From: VBDM01 sp963699535 | GTDB taxonomy: Bacteria > Pseudomonadota > Gammaproteobacteria > Burkholderiales > SG8-39 | Direction: 5' to 3' | Length of the DNA: 64,000 bases | Assembly (NCBI GenBank): GCA_963699535.1 | Contig: CAVOUJ010000013.1 | Coordinates: 1-64,000 of the forward strand | Part shown: piece after piece, positions 28,469-37,713 of the stretch | How the letters are laid out: every line of letters begins with the position of its first letter | Position numbering within the stretch: position 1 is the stretch's first letter | The notes under the pieces: model-generated | The model's input: only the letters and a program-made list of their open reading frames with translations | Told to the model about the DNA's origin: nothing | Databases searched by the model: none | Position numbers and translations under genes: made by a program

Positions 28469-30004
28469 GTGAAAAACGATTATCTCGAGCGGATTCTCAG
28501 GGCGCGCGTCTACGACGTCGCGGCGGAGACGCCGCTCGAAGTGGCGCCGAACCTCTCGGCGCGCATGGGCAATCGCGTCCTTCTCAAGCGCGAGGACATG
28601 CAGCCGGTGTTCTCCTTCAAGTGCCGCGGTGCCTACAACAAGATGGCGAACCTGCCGCCGGCGGCGCTCGCCCGCGGCGTGATCGCTTCCTCCGCCGGCA
28701 ACCACGCGCAAGGGGTGGCGCTTGCGGCGCAGAAGTTGGGCTGCCGTGCGGTGATCGTGATGCCGGTGACCACGCCCAAGATCAAGGTGGACGCGGTCAA
28801 GGCGCGCGGGGCGGAAGTGCATCTCCACGGCGACACCTACGACGAGGCTTACGCGGAGGCGAAGCGCCTCGAGCGGAGGCGGAAGCTCGCGTTCGTCCAT
28901 CCCTACGACGATCCGGACGTGATCGCGGGCCAAGGCACGATAGGGATGGAAATTCTGCGCCAGACCACGCAGCCTCTACACGCGGTGTTCGTCCCCGTCG
29001 GCGGAGGCGGGCTCATTTCGGGAATCGCGTCGTACATCAAGCGGCTTCGCCCGGCGGTCAAGGTGATCGGCGTCGAGCCTCGCGACGCCGACGCCATGGC
29101 GCGCTCGCTGAAGGCGGGCCGGCGCGTGGCGCTCGATCACGTTGGCTTGTTCGCCGACGGCGTCGCGGTGAAGCACGTGGGCGAAGAAACGTTCCGGATC
29201 TGCAGGGAACTGCTCGACGGGATGATCCTGGTGGATACCGACCAGATCTGCGCTGCGATCAAGGATGTGTTCGAAGACACGCGCACGATACTCGAGCCCG
29301 CCGGGGCGCTCGCGATCGCCGGAGCGAAGGCCTACGTCGAGCGCACCGGTGTGCGCGGCAAGAAGCTCGTCACCGTCGCCTCGGGCGCGAATACCAATTT
29401 CGACCGCTTGCGCTTCGTCGCCGAGCGCGCCGAGGTCGGCGAGCATCGCGAAGCGATCCTCGCGGTCACGATTCCGGAGCGTCCGGGGAGTTTCAAGAAG
29501 TTCTGCGCGACGCTCGGCGCGCGCAACATCACCGAGTTCAACTACCGCATCGCCGACTCGGCAGAGGCGCACGTGTTCGTCGGGGTCGAGGTGCACAACC
29601 GCGACGAAACCGCCCGCATCGTCAAGGTCCTCGCGCGCGAGGGACTGAAGACGCTCGACCTTTCGGACGACGAGATGGCGAAGCTGCACGTGCGCCACAT
29701 GGTCGGAGGACACGCGCCCGAAGGAATCCGCAAGGGCGCGCGCGGCGCGCCCGACGAGCTGCTATACCGCTTCGAGTTCCCCGAGAGACCCGGCGCGCTG
29801 ATGCGCTTTCTGTCCGCCATGCGCACCGACTGGAACATCAGCCTGTTCCACTACCGCAACCAGGGCAGCGACTACGGCCGCGTGCTGGTGGGAATGCAGG
29901 TTCCGGCCGGAGACATGCGCCAGTTTCGCCGGTTCCTCGAAACCCTCGGCTATCCGTACGTGGACGAAAGCCGCAACCCGGCGTATCGGTTGTTCCTCGG
30001 GTAG
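28469..30004 (+). CDS. ilvA: Threonine ammonia-lyase, biosynthetic
   Basis: 511 residues, full length. IlvA deaminates threonine to 2-oxobutanoate, the first step of isoleucine synthesis. The PLP lysine lies in PVFSFKCRGAYNKM, followed by SSAGNHAQGVALAA and the phosphate-binding loop PVGGGGLISGIASY. Two C-terminal ACT-like regulatory modules are present (AILAVTIPERPGSFKKFC and LLYRFEFPERPGALMRFL), so feedback control by isoleucine is expected, unlike catabolic TdcB. The start is GTG at 28469; the ATG at 28456 is out of frame. Preceded by the alternative hairpins. Confidence 0.96.
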   Translation: MKNDYLERILRARVYDVAAETPLEVAPNLSARMGNRVLLKREDMQPVFSFKCRGAYNKMANLPPAALARGVIASSAGNHAQGVALAAQKLGCRAVIVMPVTTPKIKVDAVKARGAEVHLHGDTYDEAYAEAKRLERRRKLAFVHPYDDPDVIAGQGTIGMEILRQTTQPLHAVFVPVGGGGLISGIASYIKRLRPAVKVIGVEPRDADAMARSLKAGRRVALDHVGLFADGVAVKHVGEETFRICRELLDGMILVDTDQICAAIKDVFEDTRTILEPAGALAIAGAKAYVERTGVRGKKLVTVASGANTNFDRLRFVAERAEVGEHREAILAVTIPERPGSFKKFCATLGARNITEFNYRIADSAEAHVFVGVEVHNRDETARIVKVLAREGLKTLDLSDDEMAKLHVRHMVGGHAPEGIRKGARGAPDELLYRFEFPERPGALMRFLSAMRTDWNISLFHYRNQGSDYGRVLVGMQVPAGDMRQFRRFLETLGYPYVDESRNPAYRLFLG

Positions 30005-30011
30005 CGCGCGG

Positions 30012-30689
30012 TCAGGGTTTCGGTTCCTCGCCGAAGTAGCCCGGGGCAATTTCGCCCGCATAGCATGCCGGAGAAGAGTAAGCCTGCGGGTTGTCGAGGA
30101 ACTTGAGCCCGTCCGGCTCGCGGCGGTAGACCCCGCGCTCAGTGACAACGAAATCCATGGGAATGTCGTGCGGCTGCGGGTAGATGGTGCGGAGGTATGC
30201 CTGCTCGTAGGCCACGCCGATGACTTGCGGTCGCTTCGCGAGCGCGGCGAGCGTGCGGTCGAAAAAACCGCCGCCGTAGCCCAGGCGGTATCCGTCTCCA
30301 TCCCATCCGACCATGGGCACAAGCGCGTGATCGGGGATCGCTTCGGACGAATCGGCAGGATACGGGATGCCGAGCGGCCCCTTTGCCATCTTCACCCCGG
30401 GATGCCATTCGCGAAAAATGAGCGGGCGCTTCGGCGCCACGACCAGGGGCAGCGCCGTGCGGGCCCCGTGCCTGCGCAGCTCCGCCGCCAGATGGCGAAA
30501 ATCGTATTCGTTCCTGTGCGGCCAGCAGAACGCCAGGATGCCGTGCACCAGATCCGGAAACGCGCGCTCAAGGTGATGATCGATGCGCCGGCGCATGGCG
30601 GCGAGCGTCTCCTCGGGAAGCGCATCGCGCTGCACAAGAAGCCTCGCGCGCTCGGCCTTGCGCCAGCCGGGAAGGTCTGCGGGAGTCAT
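30012..30689 (-). CDS. 5-formyltetrahydrofolate cyclo-ligase
   Basis: 225 residues from ATG 30689. It converts 5-formyl-THF to 5,10-methenyl-THF using ATP. Recognisable parts are WRKAERARLLVQRDAL at the N-terminus, REWHPGVKMAKGPLGIPYP for folate binding, and the ATP-binding GDGYRLGYGGGFFDRTLAAL with PHDIPMDFVVTERGVYR. The protein carries about 25 extra residues at the C-terminus (SSPACYAGEIAPGYFGEEPK). A longer start at 30782 was rejected because it runs into the promoter region of the divergent slt gene. Confidence 0.92.
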   Translation of the reverse strand: MTPADLPGWRKAERARLLVQRDALPEETLAAMRRRIDHHLERAFPDLVHGILAFCWPHRNEYDFRHLAAELRRHGARTALPLVVAPKRPLIFREWHPGVKMAKGPLGIPYPADSSEAIPDHALVPMVGWDGDGYRLGYGGGFFDRTLAALAKRPQVIGVAYEQAYLRTIYPQPHDIPMDFVVTERGVYRREPDGLKFLDNPQAYSSPACYAGEIAPGYFGEEPKP

Positions 30690-30769
30690 CGTTCCGACCG
30701 GAAAAGCGCACGCTGGCGTCGAATGCAGCCATGTTATTCTATTTGGGGGAGGGAGAGGGTGTGATCCCA

Positions 30770-32728
30770 ATGCGAGCAGCACTGCTCCGGATGATGTCGG
30801 CGGCGGCGGTCCTCGGCGCGGCCGGGTCGGCTTACGCGGCGCCGGACCCGCAGGATGCCGCTTTACTGTCGGCCCGAAGCGCGTTCGACGCGGGCAGCCG
30901 GACCCGGCTCGCCGCGCTCGCCCCGAAGCTGAAGGGCCATGTGCTCGAGCCCTACGTCGAGTACTGGCAGCTCTTCCTTCGGCTCCCGGCTGCTCCGGCC
31001 GAGGATGTGCGCGACTTTCTCTCCAGGCATTCGGGCAGCGCTCTGGCCGAGCAGATGCGGGCCGACTGGCTCAAGGTACTCGCCAGGAGCGGCAGATGGG
31101 AGTTGTTTCAGGCCGAGCACCCGGCGTATTCCGGCGACGATCCCGACGTGGCGTGCTACGGGCTTCTTTCGCGATGGAATCGCGGGGACGAGTCGGTTCG
31201 CGCGGATTTCAAGTTCCACTGGAATGCGCCGCGCGAGCTTTCCGAAGGCTGCACGACGCTGGCGCGCGCGATGCTCAAGGCAGGCCAGCTCGACGCGCGA
31301 GAGGCCTGGAGCCGTTTTCGAGTTCTCATCGATGCCGTGCTTCTGGGCGCGGCCAGACGCTCGATGGAATTCGTGCCGCGCGGCGAGGCGATCGAAACGC
31401 AGCGGTTGAACGCCGTGATCCGCGCGCCGATGAGGTTTCTGAAGGGCCCTCAGGCCAGGCCGGTCAAGGCAGCCGACCGGGAGTTACTGATCGCCGCCGT
31501 CACGCTCGCCGCCGATGATGATCCGCGCGCCGCCGCGGGATTCTGGAGCGGGAGCGCGCACGAGGCGTACTCCACCGAAGATCAGAAATATGTCTGGTTG
31601 ATGCTCGCCGTGACTGGAGCGCGCCGCCACGTGCCCGAGGCCCTCGAGTGGTTCCGCGAAGCGGGGGATACCGTGCTCACCGACGAGCAGCTCGCCTGGC
31701 GCGCGCGAATCGCTCTTCGGACCGAGAACTGGGCCGAGGTCAGGAACGCGATCGCACGCATGTCTGCGGCTTCGAGGAACAGCCCCACCTGGATCTATTG
31801 GTACGGCCGGGCCGAGCGCGGGCTCGGCAGTCCGCTCGAAGCCGAAGGTTACTTCGCCCGCATCGCCGGAGAGCATCACTTCTACGGGCGCCTCGCTGCC
31901 GAGGAGCTCGGTATCGCACTCAGGATTCCTCCCCGGGCCCCGCTTCCTTCCGAGGAAGAGATCGCCGAGGTCGCAGCGACCCCGGGGCTGCAGCGGGCGC
32001 TCGCGCTCTATCGCTTCGATATGCGCAGCGAAGCTACGCGCGAATGGCTCTGGACCATCCGCGGCATGGGCGACCGGCGCCTGCTGGCGGCGGCGGAGCT
32101 GGCTCGCCGTAACCAGGCCTGGGACCGTGCGATCAGCACCGCCGACCGGACCGTGCTGGCTCACGACTTTTCCGTTCGCTACCTCGCGCCGTACCGCGAG
32201 GTGCTCGCCCAGCATGCGCGCAAGCGCGACCTGGAAGAACCCTGGGTCTTGGGCGTAGTCCGCCAGGAAAGCCGCTTCGTCACCGGCGCGAAGTCTTCGG
32301 CGGGAGCGACGGGCCTGATGCAGGTGATGCGCCCGACCGCGAAGTGGGTGGCGGAGCGGATGCGCATGAGGGACTTCGCCCCCGGGCGGCTGCATCACCC
32401 CGAAATGAACGCCGCTCTTGGGACGTACTATTTGCGGCATGTGCTCGATCAGTTCGACGGAATCCCCGTTCTCGCCGCCGCGGCCTATAACGCGGGACCC
32501 ACGCGCGCGCGCTTGTGGCGCGGGGGTGTCCCGGTCGAGGGCGCAATCTTCGCCGAGACCATTCCGTTCGGCGAGACTCGCGACTACGTCAAGAAGGTGA
32601 TGACGAACACCGTCTATTACGCCGCCGTGCTCGGCTCGCAGCAGACGCCGCTCAAGGCTCGCCTCGGCACCGTGACTCCGAAGAGCGGGCAGTCGGCCAT
32701 GGCGATGCACGACAAGCCGGCACTCTGA
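30770..32728 (+). CDS. slt: Soluble lytic murein transglycosylase
   Basis: 652 residues from ATG 30770, after a signal peptide (RMMSAAAVLGAAGSAYA). Slt cleaves the MurNAc-GlcNAc bond of peptidoglycan with formation of 1,6-anhydro ends. A long alpha-superhelical U-domain fills residues 30-470. The C-terminal SLT domain shows LGVVRQESRFVTGAKSSAG, with the catalytic Glu in RQESRF, then ATGLMQVMRPTAKWVA and AAAAYNAGPTRARLW. Followed by the NDUFA9-like gene and cca, the conserved Burkholderiales order. Confidence 0.94.
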   Translation: MRAALLRMMSAAAVLGAAGSAYAAPDPQDAALLSARSAFDAGSRTRLAALAPKLKGHVLEPYVEYWQLFLRLPAAPAEDVRDFLSRHSGSALAEQMRADWLKVLARSGRWELFQAEHPAYSGDDPDVACYGLLSRWNRGDESVRADFKFHWNAPRELSEGCTTLARAMLKAGQLDAREAWSRFRVLIDAVLLGAARRSMEFVPRGEAIETQRLNAVIRAPMRFLKGPQARPVKAADRELLIAAVTLAADDDPRAAAGFWSGSAHEAYSTEDQKYVWLMLAVTGARRHVPEALEWFREAGDTVLTDEQLAWRARIALRTENWAEVRNAIARMSAASRNSPTWIYWYGRAERGLGSPLEAEGYFARIAGEHHFYGRLAAEELGIALRIPPRAPLPSEEEIAEVAATPGLQRALALYRFDMRSEATREWLWTIRGMGDRRLLAAAELARRNQAWDRAISTADRTVLAHDFSVRYLAPYREVLAQHARKRDLEEPWVLGVVRQESRFVTGAKSSAGATGLMQVMRPTAKWVAERMRMRDFAPGRLHHPEMNAALGTYYLRHVLDQFDGIPVLAAAAYNAGPTRARLWRGGVPVEGAIFAETIPFGETRDYVKKVMTNTVYYAAVLGSQQTPLKARLGTVTPKSGQSAMAMHDKPAL

Positions 32729-32803
32729 CCCGCGCGGGTGCGCCGCCACAGGGCGGCGCCTCGGAGTGAGATAATTCTCTCTCCCTGTGGAGCGGGTTTC
32801 CCC

Positions 32804-33751
32804 ATGAGTCGCATTCTGGTCATCGGCGGCAGCGGTTTTATCGGCCGGCACCTTGTACGCCAGCTTGGCGAAGACGGGCACGACGTTACGGTGCCCACTC
32901 GCCGGCGCGAGCGCGCCAAACACCTCATCCTCCTGCCGACCGTGGACGTGGTCGAGGCCGACATTCACGACCCCGAGACGCTCGCGCGCCTCACCGCCGG
33001 GTGCGACGCAGTCATCAATCTCGTGGGTATTCTTCAGGGGGGGCGGGGACAGCCCTACGGCCCGGCCTTCGCGCGTACACACGTCGAGCTTCCCAAGAGC
33101 ATCGTCGAAGCGTGCAAGAAGAACCACGTGCGCCGCCTGCTCCACATGAGCGCCTTGCACGCGCACGCCGAAGGTCTCAGCCAATACCTGCGTTCCAAGG
33201 GCGAAGGCGAGTCCTGGGTGCTTGCGGCGCAGCAGGAGCTGGCGGTCACGGTGTTTCGGCCATCGGTCGTGTTCGGGCCCGAGGACCGCTTCCTGAACTT
33301 GTTCGCAAGGCTGCAGCGCTGGCTGCCTGTGGTCCTCCTCGCTTGCCCGCAGGCGCGCTTCCAGCCCGTGTACGTGGAAGACGTGGCGCGCTGTTTCAGG
33401 ACAAGCCTCTCAGACCGCGACAGCGTCGGCAAGGCCTACGACCTGTGCGGGCCGCACATCTACACACTCGCCGAGTTGGTGAGGTACGCCGGAGTGGTAA
33501 GCGGCCACCCGCGGCCCATCATCGGCCTCTCCGACCGCTTGTCCTACCTTCAGGCCTGGGCGATGGAGTGGGTGCCCGGCGAGCTCATGTCGCGCGACAA
33601 CTACAATTCGATGCAGGTGGACAGCGTCTCCAAGAGCCCGTTTCCCTTCGGCATCGAGCCCACCGCTCTCGAGGCCGTCGTTCCGACCTATCTGGGCAAA
33701 GTGCGCCCCCGTTCGCGGTACAGCGAGTTCCGATATAGGGCCGGCCGATAG
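32804..33751 (+). CDS. NAD(P)-binding SDR protein, complex I NDUFA9 subunit family
   Basis: 315 residues. The N-terminal Rossmann motif is RILVIGGSGFIGRHLVRQLG, and GCDAVINLVGILQGG and SKGEGESWVLAAQQELAVTV follow. In place of the usual YxxxK pair it has YLRSKGEGE, as expected for atypical extended SDRs of the NDUFA9 group. VFRPSVVFGPEDRFLNLFAR is also family-typical. The biochemical role is unknown. It sits seven bases before cca. Confidence 0.9.
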   Translation: MSRILVIGGSGFIGRHLVRQLGEDGHDVTVPTRRRERAKHLILLPTVDVVEADIHDPETLARLTAGCDAVINLVGILQGGRGQPYGPAFARTHVELPKSIVEACKKNHVRRLLHMSALHAHAEGLSQYLRSKGEGESWVLAAQQELAVTVFRPSVVFGPEDRFLNLFARLQRWLPVVLLACPQARFQPVYVEDVARCFRTSLSDRDSVGKAYDLCGPHIYTLAELVRYAGVVSGHPRPIIGLSDRLSYLQAWAMEWVPGELMSRDNYNSMQVDSVSKSPFPFGIEPTALEAVVPTYLGKVRPRSRYSEFRYRAGR

Positions 33752-33757
33752 TCGGCC

Positions 33758-34883
33758 ATGAAGGTCTATCGGGTAGGAGGATCGGTCCGCGACGAGCTCT
33801 TGGGCATTCCCGTCGCAGACCGCGACCATGTCGTGGTCGGCAGCACCCCCGAGGAAATGGTGCGCCTGGGTTACAAGCCGGTGGGCAAGGATTTCCCGGT
33901 GTTCCTCCATCCTCAGACCCGCGAGGAGTACGCGCTCGCGCGCACCGAGCGCAAGGTCGCGCGCGGCTACAAGGGGTTCAAGATCCACGCCTCACCCGAA
34001 GTCACGCTCGAGCAGGATCTCGAGCGGCGGGATCTGACCATCAACGCCATGGCGCGCGACGAGGCCGGGCGCCTCGTCGATCCTTTCGGCGGCGCAGCCG
34101 ACCTCGAGCGCAGGCTGTTGCGGCACGTAAGCCCCGCTTTTGTCGAGGATCCGGTGAGGATCCTGCGCGTCGCGCGCTTCGCCGCGCGCTTCGGATTCGA
34201 GGTCGCGCCCGAAACCATGGCGCTGATGCGCTCCATGGTCGCAAACGGCGAAGCCGACGCCCTGGTGCCCGAGCGCACGTGGCAGGAATTCTCCCGGGGC
34301 CTGATGGAAGGCGACCCCGGCTTGATGTTCCCGGTGCTCGCGCAGAGCGGGCTCCTCGCCAAGCTCCTCCCCGAGTTGAAGCTCGAATTCGAGCACGGCC
34401 GGCCGGCGAACGACGCAGCGCGCGTTCTGGTCCGCTCGCTTCAATGCGCCGCGGGAGAGCGGCTCGGTCTCGCCCCGCGCTTCGCGCTGGTCGCTTCGCG
34501 GACAGGCTCCGCTGCAAACGTGAGTGAGCGCCTCAAGGCACCCGGGGATTGCCGCGATCTGGCGCTACTCGCCGAGCGATACGCCGGGACGATCAAGCGG
34601 GCCGCCGCGCTTTCCGCCTCCGAATTGCTCGAGCTGCTCGAGCGCTGCGACGCTTTCCGCCGGCCCGATCGCTTCGACGAGCTGCTTGCGCTCACGCGAA
34701 TGCCTTCAGCGCGGCGAACGAGGGTGGGGGGACACGCCTTACATGCCGCGCGTGTTACTGCGGCGCTCGCTGGGCGCCGCTGCGGGCGTCGACGCAGGAA
34801 AGATCGCCGCACGAAGCCCGAAACAGGAGATCGCCGCCAGACTGCGGCGCGCGCGGATCGCCGCGATCGAAGCGCTCGTCTGA
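33758..34883 (+). CDS. cca: CCA-adding tRNA nucleotidyltransferase, frameshifted
   Basis: About 374 residues after one correction. Cca builds or repairs the CCA end of tRNA. The class II signature is YRVGGSVRDELLGIPVADRD with DxD in the active site, then FLHPQTREEYALARTERK, LERRDLTINAMARDEAG and VRILRVARFAARFGFEV. An extra base near 34700 breaks the C-terminal part, which resumes RGERGWGDTPYMPRVLLRR and ends RIAAIEALV. No HD phosphohydrolase domain is present. Immediately downstream lies the DUF2905 gene on the other strand. Confidence 0.93.
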
Positions 34884-34888
34884 GAGCG

Positions 34889-35083
34889 TCACAGGAATCG
34901 CGTGAGCAGCGTCAGGGCGAGCGAGAGCAGGATGGTGCTCGTGAAGGGCAGGTAGTAGAGCTTCCCCTTGTAGCGAACCGTGAGGTCCCCGGGCAGCCGG
35001 CCGAGGCCGTATTTCGCCAGCCACGGCGCGAGCACCGTGAGCACGATGAGCGCGACGATCAGTGTCAACACCCACTTCAGCAT
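34889..35083 (-). CDS. DUF2905 family membrane protein
   Basis: 64 residues with two hydrophobic segments, WVLTLIVALIVLTVLAPWLA and LPFTSTILLSLALTLLTRFL, separated by KYGLGRLPGDLTVRYKGK, the DUF2905 signature (GRLPGD). Function unknown. The gene converges on cca with a five-base gap. Confidence 0.93.
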   Translation of the reverse strand: MLKWVLTLIVALIVLTVLAPWLAKYGLGRLPGDLTVRYKGKLYYLPFTSTILLSLALTLLTRFL

Positions 35084-35144
35084 AGCTTCACTCTACCGGG
35101 CTTCGCGATAAACTGCGCGGCTCCCGAACTCCCCGAGGAATACG

Positions 35145-35762
35145 ATGATCGAGCTTTACACCTGGAGCACGCCCAACGGCCGCAAGGTTTCCATCATGCT
35201 GGAGGAGTGCGGCCTGGCCTACAACGTTCACAAGATCAATATCGGCGCAGGCGAGCAGTTCGCCCCCGATTACCTTGCGATCAATCCGAACGGGAAGATT
35301 CCTTCCATCGTCGATCCGGAAGGGCCCGACGGGAAACCCATCCGGATGATGGAATCGGGTGCGATCCTCATCTACCTCTCGGCGAAGACCGGCAAATTCC
35401 TGCCGAAAAGCGACCGCGGCAAGTACCTGGCGCTGCAGTGGCTGATGTTCCAGATGGGGCACGTCGGGCCGATGTTCGGGCAGGTGCACCATTTCCTGCG
35501 CTACGCAAAGGAGCAGGTGCCCTACGCGATCGAGCGCTACACCAAGGAAAAGGACCGTCTCTACGGCGTGCTCGACCGGCGCTTGGGCGAAGCCGAGTAC
35601 CTGGCGGGCGAGTACTCGATCGCCGACATCGCGACCTATCCCTGGGTGGCGCGCTACGAGTGGCACAAGACCGATTTGAATGCCTTCCCCAACGTGAAGC
35701 GCTGGTTCGACGCGATCGGCGCGAGGCCTGCGGTCAAGCGCGGGATGGCCGTGCCTTCGTGA
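35145..35762 (+). CDS. Glutathione S-transferase family protein (YfcG/Nu-class-like)
   Basis: 205 residues. The thioredoxin-like domain begins MIELYTWSTPNGRKVSIMLE; the TPNG motif (rather than SPxx or a Cys) is that of YfcG and related Nu-class disulfide-bond oxidoreductases. Glutathione-binding residues follow in NPNGKIPSIVD and MMESGAILIYLS. The alpha domain holds YLAGEYSIADIATYPWVARY. AGGAAT-type upstream sequence (CCGAGGAATACG) precedes ATG 35145. Confidence 0.92.
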   Translation: MIELYTWSTPNGRKVSIMLEECGLAYNVHKINIGAGEQFAPDYLAINPNGKIPSIVDPEGPDGKPIRMMESGAILIYLSAKTGKFLPKSDRGKYLALQWLMFQMGHVGPMFGQVHHFLRYAKEQVPYAIERYTKEKDRLYGVLDRRLGEAEYLAGEYSIADIATYPWVARYEWHKTDLNAFPNVKRWFDAIGARPAVKRGMAVPS

Positions 35763-35894
35763 GGAAAGAACGTCTTGTCTGATTCTTCGGGGATTTCGTC
35801 CTCCCTTCGCAGCTTAAGGCCTTATACGCCGGCGCTCGACGTCGGCGAGGAGATCTGTCTGATCTTCCAGAAGACCTCGACGCCCCTTTTGCGG

Positions 35895-36944
35895 ATGCTG
35901 GCGATCGTTGGACTGGCAGCCGCTTCGGTATCTGCTATTGCACAGACGGAAACCCCGGCTGCCCCTTTCGAGGAGCGCTCTCCGTGGCTGCTTGCCCCCG
36001 TGTTCAACGTCAGTCCGAAGCTCGGCACGTCGCTTGGCGCGCTCGGTGGCTACCTGCATTACTACGATGAGAAGTCGCGGCCCTCGATTTTCGCAGTTAC
36101 AGCCCAGTACACCAACACTGAGTCGATCGTGGCCGGAGGGTTTGCCAAGACCTCCTTCGACGAGGACCGTCAACGACTGAACGCCGGGCTCATGTACGGC
36201 AACGTCAAGAACGATTACAGCGATTACCTCGGAACCGGCGTCCCGCTGCAATCCAACGCCGAGCTGCGCTCGTTCATTGCGCGCTACCTCTACCGCGTCC
36301 AGGGTGACTGGTTCGCTGGCGTGCAGGGCATCTATCAGAACTTCGCGATCGGCGGCGAGACGTCGTTCGACGACCAAGTGCTCGATATCCTGGGGGTCAG
36401 GCCGTACAAGTCAGGCGGACTGGGTCTCGTCGTCTATCGCGATTCACGCGACAGCGACACGATGCCAACCCGGGGCTGGCTGCTCAACCTCAACAACATT
36501 GCCTACCGCGAGTCGCTCGGCGGCGAGGCCAACTTCGACGTCTACCGGCTCGACATCAGGTACTTCATCGAACATGGCAAGGGCAACGTATTTGCCATGC
36601 GCCAGCTCAACCACTTCACCGACAACGCACCAACCCAGGTAAAAGCGCCCGTTCAGCTTCGTGGTTACAAGCTCGGACAATACAACGGTGAGTATATGTC
36701 CGCGATTGAAGGCGAGGAGAGGCTACGACTCGGAGAAAAATGGACGGCCACGATTTTCGCTGGAGTTGCCTGCACATATGGAGGGGGAAAGGACTGCTCG
36801 GACAGCGCGAACATCTACCCCGCTGCGGGCGCCGGCATCCAGTACATACTCAAACCGAAGGAGGGCATCGTCATGAACCTAGAATACGCCCAAGGCAAGG
36901 CTGGTAACTACGGCGTCTATCTGAAGATGGGATACGCCTACTGA
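35895..36944 (+). CDS. BamA/TamA (Omp85) type outer-membrane beta-barrel protein without POTRA domains
   Basis: 349 residues from ATG 35895; a TTG at 35775 after AGGAAAG would add 40 residues. The start used here begins LAIVGLAAASVSAIAQ, a likely signal core. The body is a run of alternating aromatic strands (SPKLGTSLGALGGYLHYYDE, RQRLNAGLMYGNVKNDYSDY, LGLVVYRDSRDSDTMPTRGW) ending in a C-terminal aromatic (KMGYAY). The loop VQLRGYKLGQYNGEYMSAIE, followed by GEERLRL, matches the loop-6 region of the Omp85 barrel (the RGF/RGY motif). There is no room for POTRA domains. The GC content and codon choice look lower than in the neighbours. Role unknown. Confidence 0.75.
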   Translation: MLAIVGLAAASVSAIAQTETPAAPFEERSPWLLAPVFNVSPKLGTSLGALGGYLHYYDEKSRPSIFAVTAQYTNTESIVAGGFAKTSFDEDRQRLNAGLMYGNVKNDYSDYLGTGVPLQSNAELRSFIARYLYRVQGDWFAGVQGIYQNFAIGGETSFDDQVLDILGVRPYKSGGLGLVVYRDSRDSDTMPTRGWLLNLNNIAYRESLGGEANFDVYRLDIRYFIEHGKGNVFAMRQLNHFTDNAPTQVKAPVQLRGYKLGQYNGEYMSAIEGEERLRLGEKWTATIFAGVACTYGGGKDCSDSANIYPAAGAGIQYILKPKEGIVMNLEYAQGKAGNYGVYLKMGYAY

Positions 36945-36999
36945 CACTGGCACCATCCCTACAAGTGAGAGACCGATATCGGGTCGTTAGGAGACCGCT

Positions 37000-37665
37000 T
37001 TAGCCCTTCCTCGCGTACTTGACGAGAAACGCGTTGATTTCCTCGACCTTGAGCTGAATTTCGCGCGGATCGGGCTGGTTGCCGACCACGCGGTTCATCC
37101 ACTCCATGTTCTTCTCCATCCGCGCCACGACCGCCGGCCATTCGGACGCCTTGTGGCGCTGCGGGTCGGGGAGCACGTGGCACTGCTGGCAGGCGAGCTT
37201 GAAGGACTGGCCCTCCGGGAGATTGATGGCCGGATATCTCCTAGGGTCGAGCGGACGCTGGCTGTATTTCTGCAGGTAGGCGAGGAGGAGTTCCGCTTCC
37301 TCCGCAGTCGGCGCCTCGACGCCGGCCATCATCTCGTGCATCAATTCGCCCATGTTGCCTTTGCCTTTCATGCGCACCACCATGCGCTCGAAGATCATCG
37401 GCCATTTCGCCGCGTGATGCATCGCCGGGTTGGGCAGGTTGTGGCATTGCACGCAGTACTGTACGACGAGCCGCGCGCCGCGGGATCTCGGCGCGGGGAG
37501 GTGCGCCAGATCGAACGTGGGCGGGAGAATGCGCTCGAGCATTGGCCCGTGCGGGCTTTCGGCCCAGCGTTTCTTCGCCTGCTCGACGAGCTGGGTGAGG
37601 TCCTGGGCTGAAGCGCTTGTCGCGAAGAAGACCAGGACGGCGGGCAACGCGGCGGCGAGGTGCAT
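37000..37665 (-). CDS. Diheme cytochrome c, periplasmic
   Basis: 221 residues with a signal peptide (AAALPAVLVFFATSASAQ). Two haem c sites, VVQYCVQCHNLPNPAMHHA and KLACQQCHVLPDPQRHKA, are arranged as a tandem repeat: each CxxCH is followed by N/V-LP-x-P, a basic histidine segment and a WP...R(M) helix (AKWPMIFERMVVRM and SEWPAVVARMEKNM). Methionines in these helices are candidate sixth haem ligands. Directly downstream of the molybdopterin and cytochrome b genes, so probably an electron carrier for that module. Confidence 0.88.
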   Translation of the reverse strand: MHLAAALPAVLVFFATSASAQDLTQLVEQAKKRWAESPHGPMLERILPPTFDLAHLPAPRSRGARLVVQYCVQCHNLPNPAMHHAAKWPMIFERMVVRMKGKGNMGELMHEMMAGVEAPTAEEAELLLAYLQKYSQRPLDPRRYPAINLPEGQSFKLACQQCHVLPDPQRHKASEWPAVVARMEKNMEWMNRVVGNQPDPREIQLKVEEINAFLVKYARKG

Positions 37666-37713
37666 GCCGCGATTATACTGGGACGAATTCTTCCGCTCGA
37701 TTGGTGGAACCGC

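Noticed and set aside
30731..30770. Earlier start for slt at ATG 30731
   Set aside because: The signal peptide starts at ATG 30770; the extra residues (MLFYLGEGEGVIP) look like leader DNA translated by chance, since GGGAGAGGG is a more natural ribosome site there.
35145..35775. GST followed by the barrel gene as one operon
   Set aside because: The gap is only 12 bases if TTG 35775 is used, but the start of the barrel gene is uncertain and the two proteins have no known link.
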